Source: Minisyncoccota bacterium (GTDB lineage: Bacteria; Patescibacteriota; Microgenomatia; UBA1400; PJMF01). From it: a stretch of 64,000 bases of DNA. Position 1 is the first letter of the stretch. The number at the start of each line of letters is the position of its first letter. The notes beneath the pieces are model-generated. The model made no database searches and was not told the DNA's origin. It was given only the letters and a program-made list of their open reading frames with translations. The position numbers and the translations under genes were made by a program. The stretch lies in contig JABHWM010000018.1 in NCBI GenBank assembly GCA_018657765.1, forward strand, positions 62,001 through 126,000, read 5' to 3'. Shown here piece after piece: positions 36,855-43,509 of this stretch.

Positions 36855-37913
36855 CTAATACCTAGGCATAAAAATCTTGGCGTTTTCTTTGGTAATAACT
36901 ACCTTTTCGAAATCACGTTCTACAATAATTCTGACTGCTTTACGAACAGCACCCATTAGGGTTCTTTGCAATGTACGAATACCCATGTCATACCCCAAAG
37001 GACGAGTAATCATTTTCCAAACATCTTCCTTCAGAATAAACTGTTCTGGTTTGAGACCAGCATCTTTTAATAATCCAGGAAGAATATATTGCTTGGCAAT
37101 CTCTATTTTTTCATTATCTGTATAAGAAGGCATTGTGATTTTTTCCATACGATCCATAACAGCAGTAGCAATCTTGGTTGTATTATTTGCCGTAGCCAAG
37201 AAAATACAATGACTCAGATCTACTGGATAATCTATATATGAATCTGTAAAAGCATGATTTTGAGCAGGATCTAGTAACTCCACCAAAACACCCATTAGAT
37301 CCATATTAGCGTCTTCCGCTCCACGATCTATTTCATCAAGTAAAATAACTGGATTTTTTACACCAGCTTCAGAAATACCTTTTATAACTTTACCAGGTTC
37401 AGAGCCAAGTAGTAAACGAGAATTACCTCTTAGTTCTTTGGCAGAACCCATACCACCAAAAGGTATACGAACTAACTCTCTCCCCAAAGCTTCTGCCAGA
37501 GAATAAGCAAAAGTTGTTTTACCAGTACCCACCAAACCAACCAATAATAAAATAGGAGCTTTAAAACCTTCTCCTGTTGATTGCTTACCACGAAGATTCA
37601 GAACAGAAATATATTCTAAAAAACGATCCTTAACCTCCTGCATACCATAATGATGCTTATCAAAAATCTCTTTGGCTTTTTGCAAATCAGTGGTATCTGT
37701 AGTTTCTTTTACCCAAGGAATACTTAATACCCAGTGAATATATCTAGAAACTTTTTCATATTTCTCATCATAACTACCCAGTTCAACACTTCTTTCCAGA
37801 GAGACAATTTCTTTGTCTACTTTTTCACGCATTTCTTCTGGTAAATCTGCTTTACTAGATTCATCACGAAGGTCTTGAATTTCTTGTTGGAGAACTTGTT
37901 TGTAATCAGTCAT
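36855..37913 (-). CDS. Lon-like AAA+ ATPase without protease domain
   Basis: 352 residues matching the helical and AAA+ part of Lon. Walker A GLVGTGKT is at residues 126-133, Walker B VILLDEID at 189-196, sensor 1 LATANN follows, and the sensor-2 region is GIRTLQRTL. The Lon-specific IPFGGMGSAKELRG and YIDYPVDLS segments are present. The N-terminal LAN domain and the Ser-Lys proteolytic domain are missing; the protein ends naturally in KIFMPRY. It may act as an unfoldase or chaperone. Its neighbours are a surface protein and the 757-aa protein. Confidence 0.9.
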   Translation of the reverse strand: MTDYKQVLQQEIQDLRDESSKADLPEEMREKVDKEIVSLERSVELGSYDEKYEKVSRYIHWVLSIPWVKETTDTTDLQKAKEIFDKHHYGMQEVKDRFLEYISVLNLRGKQSTGEGFKAPILLLVGLVGTGKTTFAYSLAEALGRELVRIPFGGMGSAKELRGNSRLLLGSEPGKVIKGISEAGVKNPVILLDEIDRGAEDANMDLMGVLVELLDPAQNHAFTDSYIDYPVDLSHCIFLATANNTTKIATAVMDRMEKITMPSYTDNEKIEIAKQYILPGLLKDAGLKPEQFILKEDVWKMITRPLGYDMGIRTLQRTLMGAVRKAVRIIVERDFEKVVITKENAKIFMPRY

Positions 37914-37949
37914 GGGCAGTAGACTCTACTATATATATTTCTGATACTT

Positions 37950-38546
37950 CTAAACTTCTTGATCGTTTTCTGAGGCTTCTTCTTTTAGAACTTCCTCATC
38001 TATTTCTTCTGACAATTCTGTAACAGGTAATACTTGTTGAGTCACAACACCCATTCCCATCAGGAATAGTCCACCAACGATCATTAAAAAAGTATTTTCT
38101 ACACCACCAGAAACAGGTAAGGTTGCAGAACTACTTTCTGTAGCTCCACCAACACCAGTATCTGTAGTAGTCGTCGTGGTTGTTGTAGTAGTTGTTTCAG
38201 AGGTTCCTGAATCTATTAACAAAATATAATCTAGTGTTTCTAGATTGGAAGCAATCTTCAGAGTATGTGCTGCATCAGCCAATTCACTGATAGGAGTATA
38301 GGTCCAGTCTCCATCAACATCTGCCAAAACAGCAACTGTCAGATCATCAATAGTAATATCAACTGTAGCATCTGGAGAAGCTTTACCTACCAAAGTAGGA
38401 GTAGAGTCTGTAGTGCTGATACTAATCAAAGCACCAACAGTCGTTCCTCCTGCGCTAATAAGCTCTAGAGTTGCGGCGAGAACATAGCTATTTGTCATCA
38501 ACAAAAAAGCCAAAAATACCATTGCTATCTTAATAATTTTATTCAT
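37950..38546 (-). CDS. secreted, membrane-anchored protein with LPVSG motif
   Basis: 198 residues. A signal peptide (MNKIIKIAMVFLAFLLM, cleavage likely after VLA) is followed by one Ig-like domain (TPTLVGKASPDATVDITIDD), a run of 11 threonines at 118-128, LPVSG at 143-147, a hydrophobic segment at 152-169, and an acidic tail. The LPxSG plus hydrophobic segment recalls sortase substrates, but the tail is long and acidic rather than short and basic, so a plain anchor is also possible. It lies 36 bp upstream of the Lon-like gene. Confidence 0.7.
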   Translation of the reverse strand: MNKIIKIAMVFLAFLLMTNSYVLAATLELISAGGTTVGALISISTTDSTPTLVGKASPDATVDITIDDLTVAVLADVDGDWTYTPISELADAAHTLKIASNLETLDYILLIDSGTSETTTTTTTTTTTDTGVGGATESSSATLPVSGGVENTFLMIVGGLFLMGMGVVTQQVLPVTELSEEIDEEVLKEEASENDQEV

Positions 38547-38677
38547 ATTTATGTATTTTTCTCTTAAATTTCAAAAAGAGTACTAAGGATCTAATATACC
38601 TCATAACAAACCCTCAAAACAACCGATCAATATATATCAAAAAAATAATTAGCCAAAATTATAAAAAATAGAATGAT

Positions 38678-39598
38678 CTAACCCTTAATTCTATCCCTAC
38701 CTAATAAACCAGTCTGAGCACCAAAATATCTAATTACAGATCCTGCATTTCTAACTCCCCACTCGACTGATGTTTTGGGAGGTAAGTTCAAATATTGACC
38801 AGCTACATAACCTGTTGCAAAGGCATCACCAGCACCAGTATCATCAACAGATTTTGATTTAGCTCCAAAAAACTTCAAAGATTTTTCTCCATGAATATAT
38901 ACCTCACCACCTTCAGCACCTTTTGTAACAACTATTTGAGGAATTTCTTTGATTAATTGCTTTTGCTGCTTTCTAACCAACTCCCACTCTTTTGCATTCA
39001 GAAACAGAATCAAACAAGGAATCTCCTCAATATTTATTTTTCCATCAGCTAGCAAGGCTAATTCTTTACTACCAGGATTCCAAGAAAGCTTTAATTCTGG
39101 GTTTACTTTGACAAGTTCAAAAATACGCTTTAATGTTTCTAGACGACCAGAAATACTAGATAAATGAACCCAACGAGCCTTGGTTAATCTATATGGCGAG
39201 ATATCAAATGAATCTAGCATAGAAGCAGCACCTCGATGAACCATGACTGTTCTTCTACCATTGCCAGAAACCAAGATCACAGAACCACCTGTAATCTCTC
39301 GTTTCTCTTTGATAATAAGACTGGTATCTACTCTATTTTTTTGTAAATTTCTGAAAATAACATTAGCAAAATCATCTTTACCGGTCTCACTAATTACAGC
39401 AGCATCAAAACCCAATCTAGTGAAACCTGTAGCTGTGTTAGCTCCTCCTCCGCCAATTCTAACCACAAAACTCTCGATATCTACTTTATCTCCCTGCAAA
39501 ACAAAACGATTTTCTCCATCCAAATCATCCACTTTGAACTTATCAGAATGAATAAACATATCAACTAAAGAAGAACCGATAGAAATAAAATCATGCAT
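38678..39598 (-). CDS. PfkB-family carbohydrate/nucleoside kinase
   Basis: 306 residues of the ribokinase-like family. RIGGGGANTATGFTRLG is the N-terminal substrate motif, and the C-terminal VDDTGAGDAFATGYVAG holds the catalytic Asp and anion hole. The substrate cannot be fixed by eye; ribose, a nucleoside or a sugar phosphate are all possible. Neighbours in the same direction are a LOG-type phosphoribohydrolase, an Rpe-like epimerase and RpiB, which points to pentose phosphate or nucleoside salvage. Confidence 0.88.
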   Translation of the reverse strand: MHDFISIGSSLVDMFIHSDKFKVDDLDGENRFVLQGDKVDIESFVVRIGGGGANTATGFTRLGFDAAVISETGKDDFANVIFRNLQKNRVDTSLIIKEKREITGGSVILVSGNGRRTVMVHRGAASMLDSFDISPYRLTKARWVHLSSISGRLETLKRIFELVKVNPELKLSWNPGSKELALLADGKINIEEIPCLILFLNAKEWELVRKQQKQLIKEIPQIVVTKGAEGGEVYIHGEKSLKFFGAKSKSVDDTGAGDAFATGYVAGQYLNLPPKTSVEWGVRNAGSVIRYFGAQTGLLGRDRIKG

Positions 39599-39616
39599 AC
39601 TAAAAGTGTACTCTGT

Positions 39617-40243
39617 TTATGATCTGCTAGGCAACCGACAACGATTGGCGAGATCTGATTCAAACTCATTCAAAGCTCTAATTAACTCTTCTTCATCTCT
39701 AGCTATTTTATAAACCAAATGTTCTTTTTCACCAATAAAAAAGTTTTCTCCAATTACTCTCATTACTTCATGCCAAAAATCTCCATATAAAATCATTGGC
39801 TTATGATTTCCATAATACAAATGACCCAGCAACCAAGCTGTAGCCCATTCACTAAGAGTACCTGTCCCACCTCGGACACAAATAAAAGCATCTGACTGAT
39901 CCATAAGCCCAAACATTCTTTCTATATAGTTTGTAGCTTTTATTTCTTTATCTACGTGATTCTGATCATCTGCACCTTCAAACTCTGGCATATCTGTAGG
40001 ATTAAGTGTGACCGCAACTGTCTCTCCTCCAACAGATTGAGCTCCCTGAGTAGCTGCTAGCATTGTTCCTGGACCACCACCATCTACCACAGTTTTACCC
40101 TGATAAGCTAAAAAACGAGCAATCTTAAAAGTTTCTTGAAAAAGTGGATGTTTCTCATCTACATCCGCACTACCAAAAACAGCAATTCTTTGGATAGTAC
40201 AAGTTTTTTTTACCTCAGGAACAATAATATTAGTCTTTATCAT
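39617..40243 (-). CDS. LOG-family (lysine decarboxylase-like) protein
   Basis: 208 residues with the Rossmann-like LOG fold. FGSADVDEKHPLF at the N-terminus, TVVDGGGPGTMLAATQGA, then the motif RGGTGTLSEWATAW, which corresponds to PGGxGTxxE of nucleotide 5'-monophosphate phosphoribohydrolases. These split an NMP into base and ribose 5-phosphate. The Pro of PGG is Arg here. Placement between PfkB and Rpe/RpiB genes suggests it feeds ribose 5-phosphate into that route. Confidence 0.8.
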   Translation of the reverse strand: MIKTNIIVPEVKKTCTIQRIAVFGSADVDEKHPLFQETFKIARFLAYQGKTVVDGGGPGTMLAATQGAQSVGGETVAVTLNPTDMPEFEGADDQNHVDKEIKATNYIERMFGLMDQSDAFICVRGGTGTLSEWATAWLLGHLYYGNHKPMILYGDFWHEVMRVIGENFFIGEKEHLVYKIARDEEELIRALNEFESDLANRCRLPSRS

Positions 40244-40294
40244 AGAACTATACTAACAAATTTTGCTAACCTCACCTATTAGTAAAGTTAAAAA

Positions 40295-40972
40295 CTATAT
40301 TTCAGCAAGTTTCTGATACTGCTCACAAAAATCTTCGGATTTCCATAACAAACTACCAACAACCAGAGAAGTAACACCTAATAGATCAAGTTTTTCTGCA
40401 TGCTCTTCTATTACTCCACCATCAAAAGTAATTTCCATGGTATCTGCCGATAAATCCTGATCATTTTTAACTAAATCTGCCTCTACAAATAATTTAATCT
40501 TTTCAAATACCTGTGGTATTAATTTCTGACCCTGGAACCCAGCTTCTATTCCCATAAACTGTAAAATGCTAATCTCACTCAAAATATCTTCATCTAGAGA
40601 ATCTACTGGAGTATAAATATCTAGAGATAACCCCACCTTATAACCCATCTTTTTTACATCTTCTACAAAATCTTTTTGATAAGTCATTTTTTCTATTTGA
40701 GCAATAATCGTTCTAATAGGTAAATTATTTTCCAAGTTTTCTATTTCTGAAATCATATCCATTGGCTCATCTACCATAAGATGTAAATCTATTTGCAAAT
40801 CTCCAAAATCGACCTCCAACAAACTTTGTGGAGAAACAGTGATGTTATCTGCAAAAAATCCATCAATAATATCAATCTGTAAAATTTCTACAGAAGAGCA
40901 AGATTTTGCCAGATCTACTTGTTTTTGAATCTCTTCTATAGAATCGCTTAAAATAGCTGGATATATTTTCAT
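40295..40972 (-). CDS. ribulose-phosphate 3-epimerase-like protein, altered metal site
   Basis: 225 residues, TIM-barrel Rpe family. ILQIDIIDGFFADN corresponds to the canonical HxDxMDGxFVPN, DLHLMVDEP to HLMV, and ITFDGGV to the VDGG loop. The first metal-binding His is Gln here, while the two Asp and second His remain. The phosphate loop GFQGQ is a variant of GFGGQ. It may be a true epimerase or a related enzyme with another substrate. It lies 33 bp downstream of rpiB and upstream of the LOG gene. Confidence 0.75.
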   Translation of the reverse strand: MKIYPAILSDSIEEIQKQVDLAKSCSSVEILQIDIIDGFFADNITVSPQSLLEVDFGDLQIDLHLMVDEPMDMISEIENLENNLPIRTIIAQIEKMTYQKDFVEDVKKMGYKVGLSLDIYTPVDSLDEDILSEISILQFMGIEAGFQGQKLIPQVFEKIKLFVEADLVKNDQDLSADTMEITFDGGVIEEHAEKLDLLGVTSLVVGSLLWKSEDFCEQYQKLAEI

Positions 40973-41005
40973 TTTTTCCTTGTGCCCTTTAGGGTATTTC
41001 TTAAA

Positions 41006-41461
41006 TTATTTTCTTTTTTCATAATCATGTATCTGGTTGATACGACGTTGATGACGAGATTCTTTAGAAAAATCTGTCTCTAAAAACTCTACTACTACTT
41101 TTTTTGCTTTTTCTTCTGAAGATACAAAATCTGCACCTACAACTAATATCTGAGCATCATTGTCTTTTCTAGCGTGAGCTGCTGATTCTTCATCTATAGC
41201 AGAAACTGCTCTGATACCAACTACTTTATTAGCTGCTATCGCTACTCCACCTCCAGAACGACATAATAAAATACCAAAAGAACCTTGATTGTTTTTTACT
41301 TTTTCTGCAACAGTAAAGCTTATTTCTGGATAATCATCCCCAGGATCCAAGAAAAGAGCTCCGCAGTCTTCAACTTCATAATCTAGTTTTTCCAAAAAAG
41401 GGATTAGGATATTCTTAAGAACAAAACCACCATGATCTGCACCAATAAATATTTTTTTCAT
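41006..41461 (-). CDS. rpiB: ribose 5-phosphate isomerase B
   Basis: Interconverts ribose 5-phosphate and ribulose 5-phosphate. It has 151 residues. The N-terminal GADHGGFVLKN binds the substrate, YPEISFTVAEKV follows, and the active-site Cys loop is LLCRSGGGVAIAANKV. RHQRRINQIHDYE closes the C-terminus, as in RpiB. It is the first gene of a likely rpiB-rpe-LOG-pfkB unit. Confidence 0.95.
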   Translation of the reverse strand: MKKIFIGADHGGFVLKNILIPFLEKLDYEVEDCGALFLDPGDDYPEISFTVAEKVKNNQGSFGILLCRSGGGVAIAANKVVGIRAVSAIDEESAAHARKDNDAQILVVGADFVSSEEKAKKVVVEFLETDFSKESRHQRRINQIHDYEKRK

Positions 41462-41556
41462 TAAAGCTCCTTAAATTGTTTTTTAAGTTTATCTTTATAA
41501 AGAATGTACCTTTTTTAGGATACTTTTCCCATAGTTATTTTAATATTCAAAAAAAT

Positions 41557-41874
41557 TTATAAACCTAACTCTAATCTAACTTCCTCTGACATCATATCTG
41601 GTAACCAAGGAGGATCAAAAGTTAGAACAATCTCTACATCTTGTTCTACATCATCCACAAGACCAAACATACTTTGTCTAACCATATCATCAATGACTGG
41701 AGCTAAAGGACAACCAGGAGTAGTTAATGTCATAGTTATTTTTACAGTAGTAGATGTTGGTAACTCTACTTTATAAATAAGACCCAAGCTAACAATATCT
41801 ACCATCAGCTCTGGATCTATAACCTTAGACAAAGCTTGATAAGCTTTTTTTTCTGTAATATCTATTTTACTCAT
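41557..41874 (-). CDS. SufT-like MIP18/DUF59 family protein
   Basis: 105 residues, single MIP18 (DUF59) domain: ALSKVIDPELMVDIVSLGLIY, then LTTPGCPLAPVIDD with the conserved Cys, and VLTFDPPWLPDMMSEEVR. These proteins help iron-sulfur cluster maturation. The SUF operon lies about 5 kb away at 46571-52123, so it probably works with it. It stands alone between rpiB and small proteins. Confidence 0.88.
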   Translation of the reverse strand: MSKIDITEKKAYQALSKVIDPELMVDIVSLGLIYKVELPTSTTVKITMTLTTPGCPLAPVIDDMVRQSMFGLVDDVEQDVEIVLTFDPPWLPDMMSEEVRLELGL

Positions 41875-41979
41875 TATTAATCTTAATTTTTGTATTTCTA
41901 GATTTAGACTTCAAGAAACATATTATACCTGGAGATCTATAAAAAGTTTGTTGGTCATCATACAAAATATATGCCCAAC

Positions 41980-42021
41980 AAAAAACCCTCCCTCGTCGAG
42001 ATAAATCCCAACGAGGAAGGG
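41980..42021 (-). terminator. terminator after the 68-aa gene
   Basis: CCCT-C-CCTCGT / ACGAGG-A-AGGG stem (41986-41996 with 42011-42021), followed on the minus strand by TTTTTTG. Strong rho-independent terminator. Confidence 0.85.
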
Positions 42022-42049
42022 CTCATTTACGTATTTAAAACCGAGCTAA

Positions 42050-42256
42050 TTAAGCGCTCTTCTTCAAAACTGGCATTCCAGTTCTTTTGGTTTCCATTAC
42101 TTCAAAACCTTCAGGAACGGCATCTAAAGAACCGTCTCTAACATCACGAGCAAAGAAATAAATTCTTTGAACTCTACCATTTTTCAAGGTTACCTCACGT
42201 GTGTGAAGGTAATAGGTTTGACCCTTGGAATTTGTGTAACCGTAGGCATCTGCCAT
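42050..42256 (-). CDS. small conserved-looking protein, 68 aa
   Basis: 68 residues: YGYTNSKGQTYYLHTREV, then TLKNGRVQRIYFFARDV, and VPEGFEVMETKRTGMPVLKK. Alternating beta-strand pattern with aromatic residues; no signal or membrane segment. I believe similar short proteins are common in CPR genomes, though I cannot verify that here. It has its own strong terminator, and a hairpin before its AAAGGAAC ribosome binding site, which suggests a highly expressed single-gene unit. Confidence 0.75.
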   Translation of the reverse strand: MADAYGYTNSKGQTYYLHTREVTLKNGRVQRIYFFARDVRDGSLDAVPEGFEVMETKRTGMPVLKKSA

Positions 42257-42275
42257 AGTGGTGTTCCTTTTTTCT

Positions 42276-42296
42276 GACCCGAGTACTCTCGAGGTC
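42276..42296 (-). promoter_or_regulatory. leader hairpin of the 68-aa gene
   Basis: GACC-CGAG-TACT-CTCG-A-GGTC stem with one bulged base, ending about 20 nt before the start codon and just upstream of the ribosome binding site. It may set translation or mRNA stability. Confidence 0.45.
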
Positions 42297-42326
42297 TTTA
42301 CTACTTATTAAAGCCTAACATACTTG

Positions 42327-42344
42327 GCGTCTTAATCAAGACGC
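42327..42344 (-). other. hairpin after the membrane-anchored 169-aa gene
   Basis: Perfect GCGTCTT/AAGACGC 7-bp stem with a 4-nt loop, 9 nt after the stop codon at 42353. No U-run follows on the minus strand, so it may protect the mRNA 3' end rather than terminate. Confidence 0.45.
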
Positions 42345-42352
42345 AGTTCTAT

Positions 42353-42862
42353 TTATTCTTCTTCTCTGATCATCCCTTTTAGAAGAATTTCCTCTAGTTG
42401 ATCATCACTTTCCATTTCTTTACTAACAATAACTTCGAATGGAAGTGTGTCTGCATTTATAGCAGCAGATCCCATATATCCACCTTTACCATACTCCAAA
42501 ATCATTGCTTTTCTTTTACCATCACTATCTACATCTTTAAGCCAAACTTGGTAATGACCTGCTGTTAATTCTGGTAAAACAGCTGAAACACTGAATAAAA
42601 CTTTACCATCTTTAACTTCATATCGAATTTCTCCAAGATTTGTTTCTTCACCCTCTAAAGTCTCTGTTTTGTAATCTTTTGTACCTTTCAAAAAGCCGTT
42701 TGCTTCTTGAGGATCTAAGTTTTCAATTTCTACACCATCACTTAGTAAAGAAGTAAGTCCTTCTCTCTGAGTACGTAGATTGTACCAACGGAATAAAAGA
42801 AAAAGTACAAATAAGAAAGCAATCGCAGGAAATATATATGGGTAAAGTTTTTTCATTTTCAT
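42353..42862 (-). CDS. membrane-anchored protein with RskA-like C-terminal domain (tentative)
   Basis: 169 residues. The N-terminal membrane anchor is MKMKKLYPYIFPAIAFLFVL, and an extracellular domain follows. Its second half (GHYQVWLKDVDSDGKRKAM, then EVIVSKEM, then ILLKGMI) resembles the extracytoplasmic domain of RskA-type anti-sigma factors, without a cytoplasmic anti-sigma helix. No sigma-factor gene is adjacent. The leader folds so that the ribosome binding site GGAGGGG is paired, so expression is likely controlled. Confidence 0.5.
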   Translation of the reverse strand: MKMKKLYPYIFPAIAFLFVLFLLFRWYNLRTQREGLTSLLSDGVEIENLDPQEANGFLKGTKDYKTETLEGEETNLGEIRYEVKDGKVLFSVSAVLPELTAGHYQVWLKDVDSDGKRKAMILEYGKGGYMGSAAINADTLPFEVIVSKEMESDDQLEEILLKGMIREEE

Positions 42863-42867
42863 AATGG

Positions 42868-42928
42868 CCCCTCCAAGGCATTAATGTTTGTTAATACTCA
42901 ACGAACAAAAAACTTGTTAGCTGAGGGG
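42868..42928 (-). promoter_or_regulatory. leader hairpin sequestering the ribosome binding site
   Basis: On the minus strand CCCCTC (42923-42928) pairs with GAGGGG (42868-42873), which is the Shine-Dalgarno sequence 5 nt before the ATG at 42862. The loop of about 49 nt holds a second stem, AACAA/TTGTT. The layout fits a thermosensor, riboswitch or protein-controlled switch. Confidence 0.5.
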
Positions 42929-43059
42929 GCAGTAGTTGTTTTAATGCATCACTGCACAAAACTAATGATTATGTATCACTTCTGTGTATTCTGAACTAGA
43001 AATAGAAAGAGTCAAGATCGTTTATTTTAGAATTATGGGATAGATATAAATATAAAAAT

Positions 43060-43419
43060 TTAATATAACCTAGAAAAACCTATTATAGCTGGAGATTGAA
43101 TGGCTATTAGAGCGTCTCTAAAAGATGACATTTTTTCATCAAAAATAGTCTCTGCTGCTTCTAGATTACATGGAGTTAAAACTTGAATTTCCTCAAGGAC
43201 ATATTCTTTTTTTTCTTTTAGACGTTGTGTGACTATTTTTGCTGAAATATCTTGACCAAATTCTGGAGCTTCATGAAAACTAGGACGACTTATTTGTTGG
43301 GATTCAAAATACTCTCCCACTATTTTAGTTATTCTCTCTTCAGCAGCTACTCTTTTAATCTCAAGCTTTCTCCTTTTAGAAATAGCTTCTTCTGGAATTG
43401 GTTTTAAAGTATCTAACAT
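43060..43419 (-). CDS. uncharacterised protein
   Basis: 119 residues from the ATG at 43419. An in-frame start at 43449 is unlikely since a good promoter (-10 at 43430-43435) lies within that part. The protein is charged and helical (PIPEEAISKRRKLEIKRVAA), with EYVLEEIQVLTPCNLEAAET in the centre, no membrane segment and no recognisable domain. The expected 5' leader is only a few bases, so the mRNA may be leaderless. It is divergent from the plus-strand glycosyltransferase gene. Confidence 0.55.
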   Translation of the reverse strand: MLDTLKPIPEEAISKRRKLEIKRVAAEERITKIVGEYFESQQISRPSFHEAPEFGQDISAKIVTQRLKEKKEYVLEEIQVLTPCNLEAAETIFDEKMSSFRDALIAIQSPAIIGFSRLY

Positions 43420-43429
43420 AATATTATTT

Positions 43430-43458
43430 ATTATATCAAAATAAATCATTTAACACAA
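43430..43458 (-). promoter_or_regulatory. promoter of the uncharacterised gene at 43419
   Basis: Minus strand TTGTGT (43453-43458), 17-bp spacer, TATAAT (43430-43435). The predicted start of transcription is about 4 nt before the ATG at 43419. Confidence 0.55.
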
Positions 43459-43509
43459 AAATCCTTCTAGTAGAAATATATCTTTCAAAAAATGTTAGTA
43501 TTTTAATCA

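Noticed and set aside
37950..38546. Certain assignment as LPxTG sortase substrate
   Set aside because: The motif is LPVSG and the C-terminal tail is long and acidic, so only a possible substrate is claimed.
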